DNA of 64,000 bases, taken from NCBI GenBank assembly GCA_022446905.1, contig JAKVBT010000005.1:246125-310124 (forward strand), in the 5' to 3' direction. A program made the translations under genes and the position numbers. Shown here in pieces: positions 43,156-51,260 of this stretch. Numbering within the stretch: the first letter of the stretch is position 1; each line of letters begins with the position of its first letter. The notes below the pieces were generated by a model. The model was not told the DNA's origin and did no database searches. It saw only the letters and a list, made by a program, of their open reading frames with translations. Source of the DNA: Phycisphaerales bacterium (GTDB lineage Bacteria; Planctomycetota; Phycisphaerae; Phycisphaerales; SM1A02).

Positions 43156-43773
43156 ATGAGTACCAAAGAGGACATTCTGAATGCGGCCCTGGGTGTCTTT
43201 GCTCAGCATGGCTATGACGGGGGGACGGTGCGTGAGATTTGTGATCGCGCCCGAGCCAATGTGGCTGCAGTCAACTACCACTTTGGGGACAAGGCCTCGC
43301 TGTACGCGGAAGTGTTGCAACATGCCTACCGATCCGCGGGCAATCGTGAACCAATGCCAACACTGGGGGCGCGACCTGATGACCCCAAAGGGCAACTTCA
43401 GGCGTGGATTCACTGGTATGTCCGCAGGATTCTGCAGGCAAGTGATACAGACATCGGCCGTTTGATGGCTGCCGAGATGGCTAAGCCGACGCCAGCATTG
43501 GATGCGTTGGCCACCCGCGCAGTTCAGCCGGTCTCTGATGCGTTGAGTCAACTGGTACAGGCGGTCGCTGGTGGTACGTTGTCTGAACGCAGCTTACGTC
43601 TTCACACCGTCTCGGTCATCGGGCAGTGTTTGGTCTATCGCTTTGGTGCGGCCATGCTTGAGCGTCTCAATCCGCCGCACTTTGGGCAGGACGATGCGGC
43701 TCTGATTGCTGAGCACATATTTCATGTGACCACGATCGCAGTAGCTCAAGCGACCAAGGTAGAAGCATCATGA
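43156..43773 (+). CDS. TetR family repressor (CecR-like)
   Basis: DNA-binding regulator of 205 residues. The helix-turn-helix is in the N-terminal 50 residues: ILNAALGVFAQHGYDGGTVREIC, then NVAAVNYHFGDKASLYAEVL. The ligand domain contains RLMAAEMAKPTPALD, close to the CecR/DUF1956 group that controls efflux pumps. The longer frame from 43123 overlaps the operator; the ATG at 43156 (MSTKEDIL) is preferred. Its stop overlaps the outer-membrane-factor ATG by 4 bases, so repressor and pump form one operon, autoregulated through the palindromes at 43099-43124. The inducer is unknown. Confidence 0.9.
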   Translation: MSTKEDILNAALGVFAQHGYDGGTVREICDRARANVAAVNYHFGDKASLYAEVLQHAYRSAGNREPMPTLGARPDDPKGQLQAWIHWYVRRILQASDTDIGRLMAAEMAKPTPALDALATRAVQPVSDALSQLVQAVAGGTLSERSLRLHTVSVIGQCLVYRFGAAMLERLNPPHFGQDDAALIAEHIFHVTTIAVAQATKVEAS

Positions 43774-45203
43774 GGCAGTTGGCATGGATATTGCCATTGC
43801 TGGCTATCGGGTGCAATCCGGTACAGATTCCCAAGAGAACCATGCCGGCGATCACGCCGCCTGAAAGTTATGCATCCACAGGTGGCGTACAAAGGCCGCC
43901 GACTGAATGGTGGACCGCTTTCGGTGACGAGATGTTGGATCGCCATGTTGATCTGGCATTGGAATCCAATTTGGATCTTCGTCAGGCCTGGTCTAGGTTG
44001 GCACAAGCAGCAGCGACGGCGCGCATCGCCGGGGCGCCGATACTGCCGGAGATCAATCTGACAAGTACTGCAGCGAGGTCACGTGGTGATGCTGGCGGAA
44101 TCACCTACACAAGCAGTTGGGTGGTTGGATTTGGGCTGGGATGGGAGGTGGATTTATGGCGTCGCATTGCCAATCGTGCGGAAGCCGCAGTTCTCGCTGC
44201 GGCTGCAAGCCGTCAGGATGTAGAACATACGGCGTTGATGCTCAGCGGTACGGTGACGGATACTTGGTTCACCATCCGTGAGCAGGCAGAGTTGATTGAG
44301 GTCATCGAGGCGCAAATCGAACTCAGTGACAAACTTCTGCAGATTGTTGAGTACCGCTATACAAATGGTCTCGCCAATGCATTGCAGGTGTATCAACAGC
44401 GTCAGCAGTTAGAGGGTGTTGAAGCTCAAATGCCAGGCGTGCGTTCGGCATTTGAAACCAGTCTGAATGCCTTGGCTGTGCTTCAGGGGGCGCCACCCGA
44501 GGACAGCGCTCAATTTCTCGTGTCCGCCTCCTTGCCGGTACTGCCGCCACTGCCGTCCATTGGGTCACCAGCAGACCTCGTAGAGGCTCGGCCTGATCTG
44601 CGCGCGGCACGTGATCGGTTGGCTGGGGCTGATCGAGAAGTGGCAGCTGCTGTCGCCGACATGTTGCCCACTATTTCACTCTCCATCGGCTACGACTTCA
44701 ACTCCAACTCATTTGCAGACCCATTTACCAGTGGAGTGAGCAGCATTGGGGGGTCTTTGTTGCAGCCGCTGTTTGACAATGACCGTCGTGGCGCTGAAGT
44801 GGCGCGTCGTCGTGCCATCGTGCAGGAACGACTTGATGCTTTTTCGCAGGCCTTTCTGACAGCGCTTCGTGAGGTCGAAGATGCACTGGTTCGGGAACGC
44901 AATCAGATCGATCTACTTGAGGAAATTGCCCAGCAACTAGTGCTGTCAGAACGTCAGTTGGAGGCTGCCCGTACAAGTTATGGAGATGGGGTCGCTGAGT
45001 ATCTCGACGTCATCAGCGCAGTGCAGACCCAGCAGTCGTTGCAGCGACAACAGGTCAGTGCCCACAAGCAGTTGCTCGTCTATCGCGCATCGCTTTATCG
45101 ATCGCTGGGTGGTTCGTGGATGTCCGATCTCACTGCACCGCGACAAGTAGAGGCTGCTAGTGGTGACAAACGGATAGATAGTTCATTGGAGAAAAACTCA
45201 TGA
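43770..45203 (+). CDS. RND efflux outer membrane factor (TolC/OprM, NodT type)
   Basis: Outer-membrane lipoprotein channel of the tripartite pump. The signal ends in lipobox LAIGC (Cys15). The mature protein has two OEP repeats with long helices (LALESNLDLRQAWSRLAQA, and RPDLRAARDRLAGADREVAAA in the second) and beta strands that cross the outer membrane. A VDLWRRI segment and a late YGDGVAEYLDVISA segment are typical of NodT/OprM proteins. At 477 residues it is complete. It sits between tetR and the adaptor gene with ATGA overlaps on both sides. Confidence 0.93.
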   Translation: MRQLAWILPLLAIGCNPVQIPKRTMPAITPPESYASTGGVQRPPTEWWTAFGDEMLDRHVDLALESNLDLRQAWSRLAQAAATARIAGAPILPEINLTSTAARSRGDAGGITYTSSWVVGFGLGWEVDLWRRIANRAEAAVLAAAASRQDVEHTALMLSGTVTDTWFTIREQAELIEVIEAQIELSDKLLQIVEYRYTNGLANALQVYQQRQQLEGVEAQMPGVRSAFETSLNALAVLQGAPPEDSAQFLVSASLPVLPPLPSIGSPADLVEARPDLRAARDRLAGADREVAAAVADMLPTISLSIGYDFNSNSFADPFTSGVSSIGGSLLQPLFDNDRRGAEVARRRAIVQERLDAFSQAFLTALREVEDALVRERNQIDLLEEIAQQLVLSERQLEAARTSYGDGVAEYLDVISAVQTQQSLQRQQVSAHKQLLVYRASLYRSLGGSWMSDLTAPRQVEAASGDKRIDSSLEKNS

Positions 45204-46438
45204 CTCCTGTGTTGCGCACACTCCGTCCTGTGGCGGATTTGATTCGGCTCATCATTCCACCGCTGATTCTGGCAGTTGGATTGTGGACCGGCTGGATGCT
45301 CTTCAAGAGCAAGCCGGTGCCGAAGGTAGAGAAGTTGGAGGAAGTTGCGACTGTGGTACAGACGGTGGTGCCGCCGATGATGGACACGTCGCTTGATGTC
45401 ACGGCGTGGGGGACTGTGAAGCCGTCGCAGGAACTCTCATTGCGGCCAGAGGTCGCGGGGCGACTGGACGAGGTATCGGATCGATTCGTTCCTGGTGGTG
45501 TCTTTGGTCAGGGAGATGTGCTGGCTCGTATTGATCAGCGTGACTACCACTATGCCCTCCAGCAGGCACTCGCTGGTCTGGAAACTGCGCGTTTTAATCT
45601 CGAAGTCGAGGAAGGGCGGGGACGTGTTGCGCAGCGCGACTGGGAACTTCTTGGAGAGGTTATGGATGCGGATGCCCAAGGCAGTCGCATGGCTTTGCGG
45701 GCGCCACATCTTGCAGAGAAGAAGGCGGCGTTGGCATCAGCAGAGAGCCGTGTTGAGCAGGCACAACTAGCGCTCGAGCGGACCATCATCAAAGCACCGT
45801 TCAATGCCATCGTTCAGATGGAGAGTGCCGAGGTTGGCCAGATTGTTTCTAGTGCGACCACACTTGGAACACTGGTCGGTACCGACGCCTATTGGGTAGA
45901 GATTGGTGTTCCACTTGCAGATGTTGCGTTACTCAACATTATTGAGGGAGATGATCGCCCGGCAAAGATCTCGTTATCCACCGGCGGTGGTGATGATGTT
46001 ATGTATGCCGGCCATATTGCAGGCCTGACTGGCAGTGTGGATGCAGTTGGACGGCTTGTCCGGGTTCTTATTGCTGTGCCAAATCCATTGGAGCAGTCCT
46101 CAGAACGCACACTGCCACTGCTGCTCGGATCCTATGTCGCTGTGACGCTTGAAGGGCCAGCAGTCCATGGCGTGCGTGCCTTGCCCCGCGCGGTGATCCG
46201 CGAAGGAGATGTGGTTTGGATTGCCGGTCGTGACAACCGTCTTGCCATTCGTCCCGTCGAGATTCTTGGCGGTGATGCTCGTTCCGTGCTTGGGCGGGTG
46301 GAGTTGGCTGATGACGAAGCAATTATCAACAGTCCACTTCCAGCAGCAGCGCCTGGGATGTTGCTACAGCGAGCACTCTCAAATATGCCTATGGGGAACA
46401 TCTCGTCAGTCGATGGTGTATCTGAGGTAGCGCGGTGA
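45200..46438 (+). CDS. RND efflux periplasmic adaptor (membrane fusion protein)
   Basis: Adaptor that links the inner-membrane pump to the outer-membrane channel. One N-terminal helix (about residues 17-35, ILAVGLWTGWMLF) anchors it. A lipoyl half-motif LRPEVAGRLDEVSDRFVPGG, a coiled-coil hairpin and the second lipoyl half with RTIIKAPFNAIVQ follow, then beta-barrel and membrane-proximal domains. The length of 412 residues fits. Start ATG and stop each overlap the neighbours by 4 bases. Confidence 0.93.
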   Translation: MTPVLRTLRPVADLIRLIIPPLILAVGLWTGWMLFKSKPVPKVEKLEEVATVVQTVVPPMMDTSLDVTAWGTVKPSQELSLRPEVAGRLDEVSDRFVPGGVFGQGDVLARIDQRDYHYALQQALAGLETARFNLEVEEGRGRVAQRDWELLGEVMDADAQGSRMALRAPHLAEKKAALASAESRVEQAQLALERTIIKAPFNAIVQMESAEVGQIVSSATTLGTLVGTDAYWVEIGVPLADVALLNIIEGDDRPAKISLSTGGGDDVMYAGHIAGLTGSVDAVGRLVRVLIAVPNPLEQSSERTLPLLLGSYVAVTLEGPAVHGVRALPRAVIREGDVVWIAGRDNRLAIRPVEILGGDARSVLGRVELADDEAIINSPLPAAAPGMLLQRALSNMPMGNISSVDGVSEVAR

Positions 46439-49400
46439 CCGAACCACGTTTACTGCCCAGTCAGAGATCAGGTGCGATCGGTTGGATGGCCCGCAATCCT
46501 GTGGCTGCCAATTTGCTCATGATCTTTCTGATCGCCGGAGGTCTCATCCTCGGCAGTCGGGTTAAGCAGGAAGTCTTCCCAGAATTCACCATCGACATGG
46601 TCGTGGTCACGGTGCCCTATCCCGGGGCAAGCCCTGAGGAAGTTGAGCAGGGCATTGTGCTGGCCATTGAAGATGCTGTGAGTGGGCTTGATGGTGTCAA
46701 GCGCGTGAGGAGTTCATCTGCGGAGGGGTATGGCTCTGTGCAGGTCGAGTTGTTGCTTGGCGCTGATCTGGGTCGTACTCAGCAGGATGTGCAGACAGCG
46801 GTGGATGCCATCGTGTCCTTTCCAGAAGAAGCAGAGCGTCCGCGTGTGCAACTCATCTCAACGCGAAATCGGGTGCTTTCATTGGCGTTGTCGGGCGACT
46901 TTGATGAGCGGGTGCTCCGCGATCGGGCGGAGCAGATCAGAACGGCACTCATTGCAGAACCAGGAATCACGCAGGTCGATCTCAAATTTGTTCGGCCAAT
47001 GGAAATTGCCGTCGAGATTCCTGATGCGCAACTTCGTTCTTATGGTCTGACCCTTGAAGCGATCGCCCGCGCCATCCGGCAAGCAGCTACTGAACTGCCA
47101 GCGGGATCGATTCGAGCTGAAGGCGGAGAAGTTCTACTTCGCACGACAGAGCGTCGCGATTTTGCCAGCGAGTTTGCTTCACTTCCGCTGATCACTCGTG
47201 CTGATGGGACCACAGTGATGCTTGGTGATGTCGCTGAAGTGCGTGAGCAATTCAGTGATGTCGATCTTGGCGCTTGGGTTGATGGAAAACCTGCGGCGCT
47301 GATCGAGGTTTTCCGAGTTGGTAGCGAAACGCCCATCTCTGTGTCCGAGGCCACCAGAGAATGGCTTGGTCAGTACACCAGTCAATTGCCGCCAAACATG
47401 AACATTGGTATCTGGAATGATGACTCGGAGATCTACCGGGAACGCATTGACCTTTTGCTGCGCAATGCCTTTGTCGGCCTTGCTCTGGTACTGCTTCTGC
47501 TAGGCCTTTTCCTAGAGCCGCGGCTGGCATTCTGGGTGATGCTTGGTATTCCCATCTCTATTCTGGGCTCGTTTGTGATTCTGCCGCTCACCGGGGCCTC
47601 GATCAACATGATTTCGTTGTTCGCCTTTCTGGTGACACTTGGCATCATTGTCGATGACGCCGTGGTGGTTGGGGAGAATATTTACGAGAAGCGACAAGAA
47701 GGCCTTGGGGCACTTGATGCAGCGATCTTGGGCGCCAAGGAGATCGCTGGCCCGGTGTTCTTCGCAGTCACAACCAACATGGTGGCTTTTCTGCCAATGT
47801 TCTTTGTGCCAGGCGGCGAAGGTAAGTTGTTCATGCAGATTCCCGCGGTCACAATCGCGGTGTTCTTGGTATCGCTGATCGAATCGCTCTTTGTACTGCC
47901 AGCGCACCTCTCGCATCAGGGTGCAGACACCATGTTCTGGCGGATTGTGTCCGCGCCATCTCGTATATTCGGACGCGGTCTGCAATGGACTATTCATCGT
48001 TTGTACAAACCCACGGTCTACGCAGCTGCCAGGCATCGATTGCTGACAATTGCCATCGGCATTGCCATGCTGGCGATTTCGGGTGGGTATATCGCCGGCG
48101 GGCATATTCCTTTCACGTTTCTACCAGACATCGATGCAGGTGTAGTGAGCGCTCGAGTTCGGCTGCCCATTGGTGTCCCGCTGGAGAATGCTGAACGTGT
48201 CCGTGCCGCGCTCACCGACGGGGCCGATGAGGTTATTGCCGGTCTTGGCGATGGTTCTTATGTCGATGGGCATATATCGACCATTGGAGCAGCGCTGAGC
48301 GTTTTCGGCCCACAGGGCGGTGGCGGCGGAAGTGGTGGCACTTCGGTTGTTTCGGCCATGCTAGAAGTCAAGCCGGGCAGTGAGATCAGCGGGACAGAGT
48401 TTGCTCGTCGTTGGCGTGAGGCGGTTGGGGATCTGCCTGGGGTGGAATCCTTTGTCCTTGACGCGCGCATTGGGCCAGGTGATTCCGCTATCGAAGTGCA
48501 ACTTTCCCACGCTGATCGTTTGCAGTTGGATCAGGCTGCGCAGGCAACTGCGGGCCTACTGTCTACGTACGAAGCAGCTCGCAATATTGACAGTGGGGTT
48601 GCATCCGGAAAGGAACAACTTGATTTCACTTTGACTCCAGAGGCGCAGGCATATGGTCTTACGGCCGCGGGTGTGGCTCGACAGGTTCGCCACGCTTTCT
48701 ATGGTGCTGAAGCACTTCGTCAACAGCGGGGGCGTAATGAAGTCCGAGTCATGGTTCGTCTGCCCGAGGATGAGCGACGCACGCGCAACACCATTGAAGA
48801 ATTAATCCTGCGGACCCCAACCGGCGGGGAAATTCCATTTACTGAAGCAGTCGATATCAAAACTGGAAGGGCCTATACGACCATCACGCGACGTGAAGGA
48901 AAACGTGTCGTCACTGTGACCGGTGATGTTGAGGAAGCAGTTGGCAATGCCAATGAGATTGTGAGTCAATTGGAAGAGCGGATTGTCGCCGAGGTCGCCC
49001 CGCAGTACCCCGGTCTGACTTGGTCCTTCGAGGGCGAGCAACGTGACCAGGCCGATACGTTTTCACAACTCGGAGTTGGGTATCTCCTTGCCATGCTGGG
49101 GATTTTTGCATTACTGGCCATCCCCTTCAAGAGCTACGCTCAGCCCTTGGTAGTCATGGCAGCAATCCCATTTGGTGTCATTGGTGCAGTGATCGGACAC
49201 ATTTTGCTTGGCTACGGACTGAGCATCATCAGCATGTTTGGGATCATTGCACTCAGTGGAGTTGTAGTAAACGACTCCTTGGTGCTTCTGGTGACGGCCA
49301 ACATGCATCGGGATGCCGATCCTGACAAGCCGGTCATCGATGCTGTGTGCCGGGCAGGGATGCGTCGGTTCAGGCCAATTCTCCTGACTAGTGTGACCAC

Positions 49401-49584
49401 CTTCTTCGGTTTAGCCCCGATGATTTTTGAAACCAGTATGCAGGCCCGCTTTTTGATTCCAATGGCGATTTCCATCGGGTTTGGAGTGCTCTTTGCGACC
49501 TTCATCATTCTGCTGCTCGTGCCGGCCCTTTATCTGCTGGTGGAAGACTGTCGCCGATGCATGCGGTATTTATTCGAACACTGA
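46435..49584 (+). CDS. RND efflux pump permease (AcrB/HAE family)
   Basis: Proton-driven inner-membrane pump of 1049 residues with 12 transmembrane helices and two large periplasmic loops. The first helix is preceded by RNPVAANLLMIFLIAGG. The proton-relay Asp pair in helix 4 is present in GIIVDDAVVVGENIYEKR. The second half has SMFGIIALSGVVVNDSLVLL and a closing PMAISIGFGVLFATFIILLLVPALYL. A Gly-rich loop (GPQGGGGGSGGTS) lies in the second periplasmic domain. The GTG start overlaps the adaptor stop. Drug or lipid-like substrates are likely; the heavy-metal subtype is not supported. Confidence 0.95.
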   Translation: MTEPRLLPSQRSGAIGWMARNPVAANLLMIFLIAGGLILGSRVKQEVFPEFTIDMVVVTVPYPGASPEEVEQGIVLAIEDAVSGLDGVKRVRSSSAEGYGSVQVELLLGADLGRTQQDVQTAVDAIVSFPEEAERPRVQLISTRNRVLSLALSGDFDERVLRDRAEQIRTALIAEPGITQVDLKFVRPMEIAVEIPDAQLRSYGLTLEAIARAIRQAATELPAGSIRAEGGEVLLRTTERRDFASEFASLPLITRADGTTVMLGDVAEVREQFSDVDLGAWVDGKPAALIEVFRVGSETPISVSEATREWLGQYTSQLPPNMNIGIWNDDSEIYRERIDLLLRNAFVGLALVLLLLGLFLEPRLAFWVMLGIPISILGSFVILPLTGASINMISLFAFLVTLGIIVDDAVVVGENIYEKRQEGLGALDAAILGAKEIAGPVFFAVTTNMVAFLPMFFVPGGEGKLFMQIPAVTIAVFLVSLIESLFVLPAHLSHQGADTMFWRIVSAPSRIFGRGLQWTIHRLYKPTVYAAARHRLLTIAIGIAMLAISGGYIAGGHIPFTFLPDIDAGVVSARVRLPIGVPLENAERVRAALTDGADEVIAGLGDGSYVDGHISTIGAALSVFGPQGGGGGSGGTSVVSAMLEVKPGSEISGTEFARRWREAVGDLPGVESFVLDARIGPGDSAIEVQLSHADRLQLDQAAQATAGLLSTYEAARNIDSGVASGKEQLDFTLTPEAQAYGLTAAGVARQVRHAFYGAEALRQQRGRNEVRVMVRLPEDERRTRNTIEELILRTPTGGEIPFTEAVDIKTGRAYTTITRREGKRVVTVTGDVEEAVGNANEIVSQLEERIVAEVAPQYPGLTWSFEGEQRDQADTFSQLGVGYLLAMLGIFALLAIPFKSYAQPLVVMAAIPFGVIGAVIGHILLGYGLSIISMFGIIALSGVVVNDSLVLLVTANMHRDADPDKPVIDAVCRAGMRRFRPILLTSVTTFFGLAPMIFETSMQARFLIPMAISIGFGVLFATFIILLLVPALYLLVEDCRRCMRYLFEH

Positions 49585-49680
49585 ATCTTCTGATTCCATG
49601 CTCGACTTGGTCGGCCCTAGCAAATGAGGTAATGGGGTGCTGATGGTCAGCTGTGTGGCACTGATGCCCTAAACCTCAGT

Positions 49681-50964
49681 ATGGTGCATGGTGTCATGGC
49701 TGATCAGACTGCACGGCGAACTGCCAATCTCTACCAGTGGTATGCCACGTTTGCGGAGGCATCCTTTTGGGTGCCAGTTTTCTTCCTCTATCTGGCAGCC
49801 TATTTCCCTTTGGACGCTGTGCTGCTGCTTGAAGCGTTTTACTTCTTTGGCGTGGTCATCATTGAGGTCCCCAGTGGTTGGTTGAGCGATCGACTGGGGC
49901 GGCGGCCCACCATGCTCATTGGTGGGGTGTTGATGGCGGTGAGCCATGCACTGATGTTTAGCGGTCCTTGGCTTGCCAGTGGTGGCAGTGTGGGTTCGGG
50001 GTTGTTCTATCTCTTTGCTGGTGCGTTGCTACTCCGCGCTGGAGGTATGGCATTCCGAAGTGGTACGGATACGGCGCTGCACTATGACGCGCTGCTGGCG
50101 TGCGGGGCGGAGTCGGAGTTTGCGGATCGGGAAGCGCGTGCGGCGAGGCGCCGTTTCTATGGTGCTGCCATTGCGGCGCTCGTTGGTGGTCTCGTTGCGC
50201 TGATCGATCTTCGTGCTCCATACTTGCTCTCATTTGGCGCTGCCATCGGCATCATCATTGTCGTGTGGCGCATGCAGGAGCCATCCACGCATGCAGAAGA
50301 TCGTTCACAGGCCAATTTGCTACGGCAGCTCGGGGCCTGTTTCAGCCAATGGCGACAGGGATTGTTGTTGCTGCTCTTTGTATATGCGGCGATGATGATC
50401 GTGTTGAATCACATTCCCTATGAGTACTTCCAGCCATACATCGAAACCGTACTCGGTGCTGACGGGAAAGCTGTAGCGGCCACGCCTGCCATCGCGGGTG
50501 TGCATGTAGCGGTGACTTTCTGGATTGCTGGCTGGGTGGGTGCACGCAGCATTCGCTTCCGAGATCGTATTGGACTGTGGGGGGTGCTGCTTGCGGCTAT
50601 GCTGCTGCAGACTGCGCTCATCGGACTCATGTGGATGTGGGTGAGCATTCCGGTCATGATTCTTCTACTGCTTCGGTCCTGTCCAAGGGCATTGATGACG
50701 CCGCCACTCAATGCAGCCATTACTGGAGCGGTGCCAACGCGGGTGCGGGCAACCTATCTCTCGATGCAAAGTCTGGCTGGGCGGCTTTCATTCAGTGGCA
50801 CTTTGGTACTCCTCACGCTTGCGGTGCCGCTGGCATCCAAGGCGGAGTGGCCATCGATTCAGATTCAGATTGGTCTTGCAGCGCTGGCCGCCATTGGCTG
50901 TTGCATTCTGATTGGCTCGGTCTGGGCGATTGATCAGCTACGACGACGCGGCGAGCAGTGCTGA
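49681..50964 (+). CDS. MFS transporter
   Basis: Major facilitator of 427 residues with about 12 hydrophobic helices. The loop between helices 2 and 3 carries the family signature GWLSDRLGRRPTMLIGG. The first half continues with RSGTDTALHYDALL, seen in a group of uncharacterised bacterial MFS proteins near multidrug exporters. A second ATG five codons on (49696) is also possible. The 96 bases after the RND gene hold no clear terminator or promoter. The 3' end overlaps the convergent DUF167 gene by 27 bases. Substrate unknown. Confidence 0.87.
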   Translation: MVHGVMADQTARRTANLYQWYATFAEASFWVPVFFLYLAAYFPLDAVLLLEAFYFFGVVIIEVPSGWLSDRLGRRPTMLIGGVLMAVSHALMFSGPWLASGGSVGSGLFYLFAGALLLRAGGMAFRSGTDTALHYDALLACGAESEFADREARAARRRFYGAAIAALVGGLVALIDLRAPYLLSFGAAIGIIIVVWRMQEPSTHAEDRSQANLLRQLGACFSQWRQGLLLLLFVYAAMMIVLNHIPYEYFQPYIETVLGADGKAVAATPAIAGVHVAVTFWIAGWVGARSIRFRDRIGLWGVLLAAMLLQTALIGLMWMWVSIPVMILLLLRSCPRALMTPPLNAAITGAVPTRVRATYLSMQSLAGRLSFSGTLVLLTLAVPLASKAEWPSIQIQIGLAALAAIGCCILIGSVWAIDQLRRRGEQC

Positions 50965-51228
50965 AGCCACGGCGGCAGGTCTCGATCCATGCACCCGGCA
51001 TCGCTTCATGGCCGTGGCGTGCCCGGATTCGAGGGTGACTCGGTGGCCTGTTGCTTCAGATAGCAGTTGACAGATTGCCTTGTTTGCCTTTCCGCCCTCG
51101 GGCGGGGCAACCACATGAATCTTCAGGCGATCGCCGAGAAGCCCGCTGATCTGATCGCGGCTGGCACCAGGTACTGCCTTGATACGGAGCAGGGTGTCGT
51201 CATTGTCAGAAGTCAGCGCAATCAGCAC
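50938..51228 (-). CDS. DUF167 (YggU) family protein
   Basis: A 96-residue protein of the widespread DUF167/YggU family, whose role is unknown. The marks are RIKAVPGASRDQI, GDRLKIHVVAPPEGGKANKA and a following VTLESGHATAMKRCRV. The start is a GTG; the ATG just upstream runs into a stop. It overlaps the MFS gene end by 27 bases and diverges from the mannosidase gene with 32 bases between starts. Confidence 0.88.
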   Translation of the reverse strand: MLIALTSDNDDTLLRIKAVPGASRDQISGLLGDRLKIHVVAPPEGGKANKAICQLLSEATGHRVTLESGHATAMKRCRVHGSRPAAVASALLAASS

Positions 51229-51260
51229 GGGGACATGCTAGGAGACGCTACCTTGACGGT

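Noticed and set aside
47512-48105. A 197-codon minus-strand frame inside the RND permease
   Set aside because: Antisense shadow, rich in His, Arg and Gln, without motifs.
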